DNA from: Macrotrachela quadricornifera
Taxonomy: Eukaryota; Rotifera; Eurotatoria; Philodinida; Philodinidae
Reading direction: 5' to 3'
Length of the DNA: 64,000 nucleotides
NCBI GenBank assembly: GCA_022393335.1
Contig: JAJEKB010021331.1
Span: 493,552-557,551 of the forward strand
Of the stretch, positions 10,899 through 21,834 are shown piece after piece. The first letter of the stretch is position 1. Each line of letters starts with the position of its first letter. The translations under genes were made by a program, and so were the position numbers. The notes below the pieces were generated by a model. It was given only the letters and a program-made list of their open reading frames with translations. It made no database searches and was not told the DNA's origin.

Positions 10899-12629
10899 CT
10901 CTTTTTCTTCTATACTGACTAATAACCATTATTCGATTTTTTTCTGAATACAAATCTTTTTGACTGAGTATGCACTTTACCAGTCGTCCGAATAAAAATC
11001 ATCAAGAAAACCGTAATAGTGAATGTATTACTACTAATGTACACAGGCATGTGTAAACAAAATCGTTTGAAAGACAACAAGTAACAAACGAATAAAATAA
11101 ATACCATTTGGACATCTACTCATAGTTGTTTAACTGATGGAAAATTATTCGATGAGCAGAATATAAGAAATGAACCACAAAGAGTTCTAGTACGAATGAA
11201 TTCAAAGTCAAAAGTATTTTAAACATCTATTTAGAATGAATTAGATATGTCATTGAATTGCTATGAATAAGGAAGCAATTTCTCCACATAATTATTGTAT
11301 TGTCTATAGTAACTAGAAATTATACTCAATTCAAAGCGTAAAACAGTCTCATCTTATATCGTTAGCTAATTGGAAGAGTATGATACGATGGGGCATCACT
11401 CAACCAAATATTATGTAAGTGAGAACTTTTTTCATTATTTATCTGAAAATGAGTTTTGATATTAATGAATTTGAATTTAAAACAAAAGGGAAAAGTAAGA
11501 TTTTGGATTTAAATCCAGAAATAATCCGAAAATTCAACACTGATTACTCATTCTGAATGGAAGAATTTTTACCTGAAATTTCTCCCACATATAGGTCTCA
11601 TGGTACTTAGATTACCGTAAAAGTTTCGATGTTTCTTTCTTGAAATATTGAGTTTTCAAGAGAACTCGATTTTCTTACTATACTGTTAAAAATATGAGTA
11701 CTTCTTGCAAATTCATTATTTTGAAGGAGAACATTCTAAGATTATAAAACCTATATACAGAAAAAGCTCAGCTGGACATTCTGTAATTCTCGATCTGGAT
11801 TTTTGGGCTTGCAAAATCCAAAGATCATCTTTTTTTCCCTGCTCTATAAAATTATTATTGATCTTTAGACGTTTAGATTCAAATTTTGCGATTGATAAAT
11901 ATCTCAATTGATCAATCAATAAAATTAAACCATTACGAGAACGTAATTCCATATTCAACTGTACTCGAACATTTGCGTTTGACTCCGAAGTGATATTAAA
12001 TATAAGAAATACATTTGTTTAACAAAATTGATAAATCTAAATAACCAAAATCGATGTTAATTTCATCTATATCGAATACAAGTGATGTTACGTTTGCGAA
12101 ATGATGGGGAATTGAATTGAGTAATGATACATAATGATGACCAATCAATATAAAGATGTATGACAGTATTCGATATAAAAGGAAGTACTATGAAAATATG
12201 CCGCATTGATGAACCATGATAGACAAGAAAAAATTTTCCTCCTCTTATTGAATCAATGTTTTTATTTCAATTTACCAATCGACGCTCGAGCACATAAAGT
12301 AGACTGATCTTTCTATTCAATAATATGATTTATATTTTCATTTAATTGTATTACAACATGCCCAATCTTATCATTGAAACTCGTTTTCGTTAGAAAAAAA
12401 GAATAAAAAGCAAGTTTCAACGAGCCATAGCTAATCGATCGCATTTCGTATATATAATTGCATGAAAATGAATTGATTCATTCATTAAAACTCATCACAT
12501 CAGTGCTTTTATGTGTTGAATAGGTTAAAACATATTTATATCAGAACAAATCCATCTTTAATAAGGATGCAAATTAATTGTCACTGTGTTTCTGTGTCTT
12601 CAACCTCAACTTCTCAGTCTTATGCAGGG
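10899..12629. other. Non-coding interval
   Basis: AT-rich. Short open frames on both strands near 11.7-11.95 kb are mutual shadows without domain signatures. An AATAAA at 11091-11096 may belong to the DUF6438-like gene. No transposon ends or RNA genes recognised. Confidence 0.4.
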
Positions 12630-13110
12630 ATACACCAATTCCAGTTCCAATTCTAGAATTGAACAGAGTTGTTAGAATCAGCTCGAACCACCTCTAATGG
12701 TCCAGAATTAATTCAAATTGGTTTGGAGATGTTTAGAACTGTCCTCACATTGGTCGAGATCAGCTAGAATTGGTAAAGAATTACCCAGCGTTGCCTCGAA
12801 TTAGCTAGCACTGATATAGAAATTGCTAGAACTGGTCCGAATAGACCAGAACTGTCCTTCAGTTGGTCAAAATTCATCAGAATTGGAAAGAAGTGTCTTT
12901 GAATTGCTCGAGATAAGCTGTAATTGATCTCAAGTTGAGTAGAATCGCTTAAAATGAGTGTGAAATTGTCTACAATTCGTATCACATTAACCAAAATTAG
13001 CTAGAACGGGTCCGGAATTCGTGGAACGTTTCGAATTGGTCAGTTTTGACTCAAACTAACGACAATTCGCCTGAAAAGAACCGGAATTGGCTACAAATAT
13101 ATGAAACTCA
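12630..13110. repeat. Highly degenerate short tandem repeat (agaattggtc-like unit)
   Basis: About 480 bp in which variants of tagaattggtc or its relatives (gaactggtcc, gaattagcta, gaattgctcg) recur about every 10-35 bp. Examples are near 12655, 12700, 12760, 12800, 12825, 12880, 12905, 13000 and 13090. No intact unit array remains. It reads as an ancient minisatellite or repeat-rich transposon interior; an open frame crossing it on the minus strand is a by-product. Confidence 0.55.
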
Positions 13111-13523
13111 CTAGATTTGAACGATTTTATTCATACTCGAGAGAAGAGGATCCAACTGATCCCCTCATGGCCCCGAATAACACTACGTTTAATCCCGTAT
13201 GACAGTACAGAAGCACGAATAAAATTTCATTCACTGATAGAAAGGCATCTGACTAATCAGATTTTCACGCGACTGTTCCTGGTTCGTGTCGGATGAATCA
13301 TGGTATAATTGAGAACACCCAACTGAGTAGCAACGTTGTTCTGCATTATTATATTGAGCAGTATTGCGTCGTTTTCGTCATTAGCACAAAGTTCTCTGAT
13401 AAATCCTGAGTTATTTCTGATCAACTCTAGCGAATACTGCTGAAATAGGGGCCAGTTCTATTAGATTGGATAGAAAGTTTTAGAAATTTCAATACTGAGA
13501 GTATATAAAGCGTTCGGAGGGGC
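13111..13523. other. Non-coding interval upstream of mariner relic
   Basis: No readable coding frame; may hold the eroded 5' part of the mariner element, but no transposase motif was found here. Confidence 0.3.
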
Positions 13524-13643
13524 GTCAAAGTAATTGTTCATTGGGAAATTCTTCCTGGTGGCTGCATCGTCACTGCTGATCTCTACTGTCAGCCATTAGA
13601 CCGAGTTGCAGAAAAAATTCCATGGGAAACAGAATCGTGTTAG
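13524..13643 (+). mobile_element. mariner transposase fragment
   Basis: Seen: a 39-codon frame reading VKVIVHWEILPGGCIVTADL and then YCQPLDRVAEKIPWETESC before a TAG at 13641-13643. Known: mariner-family transposases share the block H-x-E-L-L-P-x-x-x-x-I-x-x-x-x-Y-x-x-Q-L-D just downstream of the second catalytic Asp. The match in order and spacing is clear although the fragment is short. No other transposase blocks or terminal repeats could be found, so it is an isolated relic. Confidence 0.75.
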
Positions 13644-15718
13644 CGTCAAAATATTATTTTAAGCCGCTCACTTATGTCAGGTATATATATATACATATAT
13701 ACTTCTTTTTTTCTTTTCTGTTAAATACATATATTATCTCGTTGATCATCATGAGATCGTGATGACTTAGTATTCTTTATTACGTATTTGATGTTTTCCT
13801 TTTGATTTTTACTACGATCTTTTTATTTTTCTCTCGATATATATATTGTTTTGTTTTGTTATTGTTGTTATCATTATTGTTATCACAAAAATATATTCTT
13901 TGTTATATGGCTTTCATTTTATTCTCACATATAAATCAACAGCTTCATAACAAATTATTTATGTAAGCTTATTATTTCTTATACACTATAGCTCAAAACT
14001 CTACTATATTATTCTTGCACACATTTAAGAGCTAGCACATTTCGCTAGGAATAAAACGGCATCTTCGAAAAGTCATATAAAAATCAATCAAGTTCAGGTT
14101 TTTTTCTCCTTGCCTCTAAATTTAGCAATTGAGATCATACCACTGTCAATCAGCTGATGAAAGTAAGAAAAAGTAAAAAGTAGATTTGGCTACATCCATC
14201 ACTAAAAGAATTCTATCAATCTTTGTCAACATATCTGAAAAGAAGACTGTCGGTTGATCGTTTAATTATCTATATAATTCATTATGTGATAAGCTGATTT
14301 CTTAGCTATAATGAATTGATTGAGTTGCTTGGAAAGACTGTTTGTAAACATTTTTTAAGCAAACGGCACGTTCTATTGAAGTTCTGAAAAAAGTTGGTAG
14401 CGGTTTGATTTTGATATTTTTACTTTGGGTTTGAACGAATGTTTTCTGATTTTTGGTTCTTGAGATCATTACTATACCAAATGACGATTTTGATACGTAC
14501 GTCAAGTAAAAAGGAAATAAAATACGCGAAAAAATACAGAAATGCTTCTGCTTGGCATCGCATTTCGTAGTCCAATGAAACGCGAGTACCATCTACTTGA
14601 TGCTGAACTGAAAAAAACATATTCTTGAAACACAGAAAAAGCACGAAGTAAGATGTAGAGCATATTTTGAGGAATGTGTGTTTTTCGCGTTTAGGACCTG
14701 AAAAAAACATTTACTAGTGTTAAAAAGTAGATTTTTGAAATCAGTAGCTCACACACTATCTTATAATGTAAAAAAAGGCAAAAGAATGTTATACTTAAAA
14801 TTTGCACTGTCGGCACTTCAAAATAGCCAGTATTTTTGGGAGACAAAACAAAGATTCCCATCGCGGCGATAAGGAAGAAAAGGTGTCACGAAATATCTCA
14901 AAAAAAACTTGCCGATGCCGCAACGATATCCAAAAAAGGGCCTAGATTTTCAGGATTCTGACTGGTGTGAACTAGAATTGCCACTGCTAACCGATCAGAT
15001 TTGTTAAGTTTTACAATATAACTACCGAGATCCAGTACAAATTCATGATTTTTTTGGTATTTTCTCCTAGAACAGCTGCCGCCACCGAGCCAATGACTCG
15101 GTGATTTTCGACAAAATCTACCACAGGCGCAATATCAATACGACGGCAGCAACACTCCAATGAATATTTCTGGTGGAGAGTAATCGTTGTTTAAATGTTG
15201 CTATATCAGAATTGAATTCAGTTACTTCCTTTTTTTCGTTCCTATTCTTGCAGAGTGAATTCGACGACGTCGTTGGTTTTTTCCGCGTTGACAAAAATAG
15301 AAAAAGTCGTTGTTTGACTTCGTTTTGGCCGGATAAAATTGGTGAAATAGTGAAGAACGAACGAGCGAAAGTATGTGATGCATTAATAGTTAAGCGATAC
15401 TGTAAATGAAAAAAAATCAAAGTAGGAAAGAATAACGATAAAATAAGAATTATGACGCTGATGCATTTTTTTTCCTTTCGTTCGTTGTTGTCAACCATAT
15501 TTGCAATGAAAACCGGACGGAATTCTTTATCTAATGTCAACAAATGAAAGACTTTTTATGTCGTAGAAGAATCTAGAAAAACAAAATACCGCTTACTCTG
15601 AAGGTATATATAGAAAAAGTGAACTTGAGTCAAATAACAACCAGTTATTTATTACATTCGATTGATTATCGAACAATAATCCATATTCATTGTGAGTGAA
15701 GAAAAGCCCAAGTCACAC
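13644..15718. other. Non-coding interval before the intact ART-TPR gene
   Basis: AT-rich with homopolymer runs. Open frames at 14.3-14.7 kb and 15.12-15.54 kb lack domain signatures. The last ~100 bp hold the presumptive promoter and 5' leader of the downstream gene; gaaggtatatata at 15600-15612 could act as a TATA-like element. Confidence 0.35.
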
Positions 15719-18271
15719 ATGTCAAAATCTACAATGGATGCTGCCACAAGCATCACATCCGGACTTAAAATCACCAAACGAAGGTCTGGCCTAGGACAAA
15801 ATTATTTGCTTCTCTGGGTTGATGCTAACATCGACCTAAAAAATGAAGATTTCGCAAACACTCTTACTCAACTGCGTAGTGTTGTGAGAGAGATAGATTA
15901 TTGCACGACACCCACAGAGTGTATTGAATTTTTGAACAAGATGAATGACGAAAAAGTTTTTGTCATTTCATCCGGTTCGTTAGGTCAGCATCTAATTCCC
16001 GATATCCACGATATGGCACAAGTTCGTGCCATTTACATCTTTTGTGCCAAGAAAGCACTACACGAAGAGTGGGTAGGAAAATGGCCAAAAGTTCAAGATG
16101 TATTTATCTCAATAAATCCAATCTGTGAATCGTTAAAAAAGGTCGCTCGTGAATGCGACCACGACACGATATCCATGAGCTTCGTTCCGAAATTGAAGAC
16201 GACAACAACAATATCCGGTCAAGATAATTTAGATCACCTGCCACCATCGTTCATGTATTCGACACTGTTCAAGGAAATTATACTGGAAATTAATGAGCAT
16301 GACAGCCAGTCGATCAGCGATTTAGTCGCCTTTTGCCATAAGAAAAACATTTCAGACGACGAGTTAAAGCGTTTTCAGACTGAATACCAACACAAATCAC
16401 CGATATGGTGGTACAGTTGTGAAAGTTTTCTTTATCCGATGCTAAACTATGCTCTGCGGTCCTTGGACATGGAGACCATGACAAAAATGGCTTTTTTCAT
16501 ACGTAGTCTTCATCTACAACTACAAGAACTGCATAAAAAACAATCAGGTACATATAACAAAGAATTTATTGTTTACCGTGGACAAGGACTTTCCCAAGAA
16601 GATTTTCAACATTTGATGGATACGAAAGGCGGATTATTATCCTTCAATAATTTCTTGTCAACAAGTACTGAACAACATGTGGCTATGGCATTTCTCCAAC
16701 GATCAGTGCACAAATATAAAGAGAATGTAGGAGTTCTCTTCATTATGACAATTAATCCAATGAAAATATCAACATGTACTCCATTCTCCTTCATCGATGA
16801 TTATAGTGCTATGACAAAAAAAGAGAAGGAAATTCTCTTCTCTATGCATACAGTTTTCCGGGTCGATGATATCAAACAGATGACCACTGATACTCGTCTA
16901 TGGGAAGTACACCTGACTCTCACTGATGACAATGATCCACAATTGATCGGTCTAATGAAATGTATGAAAGATGATCTGTGCGAGTCCGCAGGATGGTCTC
17001 GGTTGGGTGATCTAATGATTCGAGTTGGTGACTTTAATCAAGCTGAACAACTTTATAATCAATTACTCAAGAATGTCTCTAGTGACAAGGATAGAGCACA
17101 TATTTGTCGTCAACTTGGCTGGGTGAAATACAACCAGGGACAGTGCCAAGAAGCAGCTAGATTTTATGAACAGTCCCTTGAAATCAAACGAAGAACTTTA
17201 CCAGAAAATGATCCTTCATTCTCTCCTATTTATAATAACATTGGTCAAGTGTATACAAACATGGGTGAATACTCCAAAGCACTTGAATTTTATGAAAAGG
17301 ATCTCGAAATCAGAAAAGAAGCTCTAGGTCCAGATCATTCTCATTTGGCTTTCCCGTACACCTACATTGGTCTAGTGTATAACAATATGGGTGAATACTC
17401 CAAAGCACTTGAATTTTATGAAAAGGGCCTGGAAATCAGGAAAAAATCTCTTCCTTCGACTCATCCTCATTTGGCTATTTCGTATGGTTGCGTTGGTGAA
17501 GTATATCAAAACATGGGTAAATATTCGAAAACACTTGAATTTTACGAAAAAACACGTCAAATCTTCGAAAAAGCTTATCATTCAAATCATCCTGATTTAG
17601 CTGTTAATGACTTGAATTTCGCTGCGTATTACGAGAAAATCGGTGACTACACAGCAGCTCTGAAAGCCCTTGAAAATGCCTTAAAAATTCAACAAATAAC
17701 ATTTGAAGAAAATAATCCAGAGTTTAGTTTTACTTATAATCGATTTGGAAGAATATATCGTGGTATGAAGGAATACCCAAAAGCACTCGATTACTTTCAA
17801 AAGAGTCTCACAATACATGAAAAAACACTACCAGCAAAACATCCGAATTTAGGATTAACATTTAGTGATATTGGTGATATTCATCGACTACTCGGTGATT
17901 ATGAAAAGGCACTTTTATTTCATAAGAAAGCCTTAAATATTCAAGAAAATGATCAATGTAATCCTCTGGAATGTGCAACAACATATGTGAATTTAGGTGA
18001 AACATATCGTGAAATGAAAGATTATACAACAGCATTGATATATTATCAAAAAGGAATGGAAATTCGTGAAAAAAAATTATCAAACAATCATCCTGATCTA
18101 GCTGTTGTATATCACAATCTGGCGGATTTATATTTGGCTATTCGAGACTATAGTATGGCAATGTACAACATTCAACAGGCGTTAGAAATTGCACAAGAAA
18201 AATTATCCGAAAATCATCCTCATCGTATTCTCTATCAAAAAACTTGTGAAGAGATTGAAAAGAAATTGTAA
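15719..18271 (+). CDS. ART-TPR protein: N-terminal unknown domain + NAD:arginine ADP-ribosyltransferase + 10 TPR units, about 850 aa
   Basis: Seen: an intact intronless frame. The first in-frame ATG is at 15719; the frame is open back to a TAA at 15677 but upstream only offers GTG. Residues about 28-165 form a domain with alternating hydrophobic strands (NYLLLWVDANID, KVFVISSGSLGQ, VRAIYIFCAKK) of unknown function, Rossmann-like in pattern. The ART domain spans about 200-420 and keeps the full triad: R287 in VYRGQ, S314-T315-S316 in NNFLSTST, and E369-x-E371 in KEKEILF. Ten TPR units of kinesin-light-chain type fill 424-850 (e.g. YNNIGQVYTNMGEYSKALEF). Known: R-S-E enzymes with E-x-E transfer ADP-ribose from NAD to arginine; TPR arrays bind partner proteins. 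Inferred: an active, probably cytosolic enzyme (no signal peptide) whose targets are chosen by the TPR array. The decayed paralogue at 1-1.8 kb has the same order of domains. Confidence 0.93.
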   Translation: MSKSTMDAATSITSGLKITKRRSGLGQNYLLLWVDANIDLKNEDFANTLTQLRSVVREIDYCTTPTECIEFLNKMNDEKVFVISSGSLGQHLIPDIHDMAQVRAIYIFCAKKALHEEWVGKWPKVQDVFISINPICESLKKVARECDHDTISMSFVPKLKTTTTISGQDNLDHLPPSFMYSTLFKEIILEINEHDSQSISDLVAFCHKKNISDDELKRFQTEYQHKSPIWWYSCESFLYPMLNYALRSLDMETMTKMAFFIRSLHLQLQELHKKQSGTYNKEFIVYRGQGLSQEDFQHLMDTKGGLLSFNNFLSTSTEQHVAMAFLQRSVHKYKENVGVLFIMTINPMKISTCTPFSFIDDYSAMTKKEKEILFSMHTVFRVDDIKQMTTDTRLWEVHLTLTDDNDPQLIGLMKCMKDDLCESAGWSRLGDLMIRVGDFNQAEQLYNQLLKNVSSDKDRAHICRQLGWVKYNQGQCQEAARFYEQSLEIKRRTLPENDPSFSPIYNNIGQVYTNMGEYSKALEFYEKDLEIRKEALGPDHSHLAFPYTYIGLVYNNMGEYSKALEFYEKGLEIRKKSLPSTHPHLAISYGCVGEVYQNMGKYSKTLEFYEKTRQIFEKAYHSNHPDLAVNDLNFAAYYEKIGDYTAALKALENALKIQQITFEENNPEFSFTYNRFGRIYRGMKEYPKALDYFQKSLTIHEKTLPAKHPNLGLTFSDIGDIHRLLGDYEKALLFHKKALNIQENDQCNPLECATTYVNLGETYREMKDYTTALIYYQKGMEIREKKLSNNHPDLAVVYHNLADLYLAIRDYSMAMYNIQQALEIAQEKLSENHPHRILYQKTCEEIEKKL

Positions 18272-18292
18272 TATTTGTTTTTCGATTGCCTC

Positions 18293-18298
18293 AATAAA
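18293..18298 (+). terminator. Polyadenylation signal AATAAA of the ART-TPR gene
   Basis: AATAAA 22 bp after the stop codon of the ART-TPR gene, inside cctcaataaattcg. The short 3' leader fits compact bdelloid genes. Confidence 0.55.
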
Positions 18299-19589
18299 TT
18301 CGTTTTGATTAATACTACTTTTTCACGCGGGCGGGCGCGACCAGAAAAACCCTTCAACTCTCTTGAAACTATACCAGCAGAGAGGACCACACCAAAACTT
18401 GTAGGGCAATATATATGTAGGTGACATATAAAATATACATCACTTCAGAACATATATATATATATATATATATGTAGAAGTATCTTCCTAAGTGTAACAT
18501 TACATCTATCAAACAAGCACGAAAGATGTCCCTGGTCAGACTATGAAGCCGTCTGAGGAGTCGGATAGAAATTATACTAAACTGCTAAATGATAACCTAT
18601 CTAGAACATTTCACACAACACAATTACCTATTACTTCAACTAGTGTTTAACGTAACCTCGTTTCAATCTTATTTATGAAAATAATGTTTAAAAAAACTCT
18701 TGTTCATAAGAATTTCTATATGGAATTTACCTTTTACCTTCACCCTCACTCTTTAGCCATTTTTTAAAAAACGCAACGCAGAGACACTAACATCCACATT
18801 TTTCGGCCAAACTTTTACAGTGTTGGAGACATGACATATTATCTTTTACAGAATAAGAACAGCCGAAGGTGGCGGGGTTTTTGGAGAAAAATTAAAATGA
18901 TGCTACCTAATACACGTATGATTTATCATCGCAAAAATCGAAATCTATGATAGAGAGGACTGCAAATCAATTCTTTAATTAAAATTGAGGCATTACAGCT
19001 CGCTACGCTATAATTCTTAAAGAGTGATCCAAAAGTCTTGGAACTTAATAGAAAAGTTTCTCTTTCTCTCTTATTACAAATAAAAAAAATATTCAAAGTA
19101 TAGTATATAATATCTTCCAACTAGGTGAATATTATCTTAAATTTTCATAACTATAGTCTAAGCTATAACGAAGACTCACAATCTAGAACTCAGAATAAGA
19201 TGCAGCGTAGAAAGCTCTACAATCTGCAGAGTAAAGGTCATTTTACTAATGTGCTTTTTCTTTTCAAAAAAAAAACAAAATTCGATGCAACCACTTTTCG
19301 ATGATACGAAAAAAGTCATTTTTTGGTATAAGAATAATTTCTTTTCTTCGTAGCATCAAAAATTGTCGAATGCTTCTATGATGACAATCACACATCGCTT
19401 CTGCTCATACTCGAGAACTATTTTTTTTAAAGGAAATTTCTTCGTTATTTCAGAAGTCCGAATAAGAGTTTCATCTACTCCGCAATACAGTGTATTCAAA
19501 ATTCATTTCAGAACATTACAGACGGGTTCGGTGAGTTATATAATCGAGTATTATCTTTCCTTTTATATAGTATTACATTATACAAATAG
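18299..19589. other. Non-coding interval with (TA)n and a foldback fragment
   Basis: A (TA)n microsatellite lies at 18452-18473. At 19200-19228 the phrase gatgcagcgtagaaagctct matches the loop-proximal motif of the 6.1 kb foldback, so a piece of that repeat family sits here. No gene seen. Confidence 0.45.
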
Positions 19590-21834
19590 GTGAAATTAAA
19601 CATCTATACCATTCACATCCGTGCATACAAAGTTTCAATGGTTGCTTCGATCATTCTTTCCTTTTGTCTGACGGTCTGTACCGCTTTGAACACTAACATT
19701 TGGCTATTTAAATGGACAGATGAATCAAAGCGTAAATCAGAAAAAAATGCTACATCATCATCATCAAATGATCAAATTCGTCGTTTGAATATTTATTCGA
19801 CACTGGGAATCGCCTATGGTAATGCATCGTGTTTTGTGCTTCTCGAGGGTGTTCCTTCGTTAAAATTAGGAATTTCAAAGAATAATCAAATTTTGTTATG
19901 TTTGACTGTGTAGGATTTCTTGGGTTCGTCATGCAGTTAATTTTGAAACTTGCTGCATATAGAGCAGCTTGAAAACTACATTGGATGATGTTGTTTGGAA
20001 TACTTCATTTGCCCATGTCCTTTTTTGATACGACACCAATTGGTCGCTTTATGAATCGCTTTGCCAAAGATATCGATTCGGTTGATTCAGTTTTGCCAAA
20101 TGCCTTCTCTTTTTCACTCAAAACCCTTGTCAGAGTAGCCTATACTTTAATTATATTTATATATGGATCGTGATTTGTTATAATTGAATTAATACTATTA
20201 GCTATTCTCTTTGCTTTCATTCGGGTAGAGGCTTCCTATAATCACTGAGGAACATTGTTTTCGTGAAATTTTTTTGAAAAAGTGCGCTATATGTACAAAT
20301 TTGTATACTACTTTGGGTTTTATTGTTTTATAATGAATCATTTTGAGAAGATTATGAACGAGTATAGGTTGCAGTGTTTAAAACCAAGAGATATTGCAGT
20401 TGAGAACTGTGAATCTATCAAAGAAAAACTCGCGTTTTCTGACGTTGACGAGGCCAAGAAGATTTCCTAGAAAAACCTGAGTAGAAGAATTCCCGAATTA
20501 AAAAGAAAAGTGTGGCTGCTCTATCAAAAATGTAGTCGCTGCGCTAAGAAGAGCAATACATTTTTCAAAAATAAGGCGATGACATCTTTCTGCTGATGGT
20601 AGCTTCGAATCGACGGCAGATTGATCATCGAAGAAAATTTAAGCAACAATGTTTTTAGCTTTACAAAAAGTCACTGAGAGGATGTCATCTTTTCCGTATT
20701 TGTCATTGATTATCTTATTTCTTCCGCATGAAAAACTAATTACTTTCGCACAATTTCCGTCATTGGTTCAGTATAAGTCTGATGGAAACAAAAATAATGC
20801 TCTGTATCATTGATGATATTTCTATAATCATTTAACTTAAAGTAAATAATAAAAAACAACTATTTTAAACTAGTATCAATCACTTTTTGCTGAGATTTTG
20901 TTTCTTGCTTTTTAGTACTAAGAAATTTTCAACATATTACAGAGAAAATTTGGAATTAGTACTTAATGATTTGACTATTTATATTCAACCTGAAGAGAAG
21001 ATTAAATAAATACACATTCGAGATTTGATATATCTAAATTAATTTAGACTGGAATTATCGGTCGTACGGACAGTAGAAAAAGTAGTTTGTGTATGGTACT
21101 TTTTCGCATCATCGAATCACTCAATAGTAAAATCATCATTGCCGATATGATTTCCGATCGAAGATTATTATTATTCCACAAGTGAATTTTTTTTCTGTTA
21201 ATGAATAATTAGATAAATTTTCAACCTCTAAGATACAGTTATTTTTGCCGATACAGTAAGATTCAACGTTGATTTATTTGGCATCTATAGTGATACTGAA
21301 ATTTAGGCTGCATTGAAATCGGTATAAATGAAAGAACGTGTTTATGTGATGAAAAATGATCTGTTGCATCTATTGACTGAAGGAGGCGGAAATATAAGTT
21401 AAGTTCAAATAATTTGATTATATAACATACATCTCTATTATTCTGGTTTCCAGTCCAGTACTGGTGAGACATCTATTGATTCTTTTTCATCTTTATTATT
21501 AATTAAATGATTGTACTTTTAGCAGCCATCGATATGGAAACTGATCGGTTTATTCAAAGATGTTACTGTACTGACCATCGCCCATCGACTTCATACAATT
21601 TTAGATAGCAACAAGTATAATTAACTCTTATAGATTGTTTGAAAAATGAATAATTTCTTTCATTTACGTAGAATTCTTATCCTATCCAATGGTTGCTTAC
21701 TAGAATACGATGAACCGGCACGACTAGCTGCAAATTCTAACTCAGCATCTGCTAAACTATTGTGTGATGCAAATATTCATTCATCTGACATAAAACAAAT
21801 CACTCCGTCCTCACAAACACCTTTTCTTTGTAAT
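19590..21834 (+). pseudogene. Decayed ABCC (MRP-type) ABC transporter, C-terminal half
   Basis: Seen, in order but in changing frames: a second transmembrane-domain start (LNTNIWLFKWTDESKRKSE); the conserved loop MSFFDTTPIGRFMNRFAKDI at 19.98-20.1 kb; a degraded Walker A region near 21.05-21.15 kb (IIGRTDSRKSS, where MRPs have G-R-T-G-A-G-K-S-S); SDTEI followed by a stop near 21.3 kb; DVTVLTIAHRLHTILDS near 21.57 kb; and the C-terminal RILILSNGCLLEYDEPARLA to a stop at 21832-21834. Known: ABCC proteins are ATP-driven exporters of glutathione conjugates and other organic anions. Inferred: a dead C-terminal half; the ABC signature motif was not found, and multiple stops and frame changes exceed what introns would explain. 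The N-terminal half is not in the window. Confidence 0.85.

Noticed and set aside
14302..14710. Overlapping 96-codon minus-strand frames
   Set aside because: Low-complexity Phe/Lys-rich frames overlapping each other, no domain and no regulatory context.
15118..15543. 141-codon minus-strand frame upstream of the ART-TPR gene
   Set aside because: Composition dominated by Leu/Phe/Ser runs, overlaps an equally open frame on the plus strand, no motif.
15692..15718. GTG start at 15692 for the ART-TPR gene
   Set aside because: A non-ATG start is unlikely in a eukaryote; the first in-frame ATG at 15719 precedes all domain similarity.
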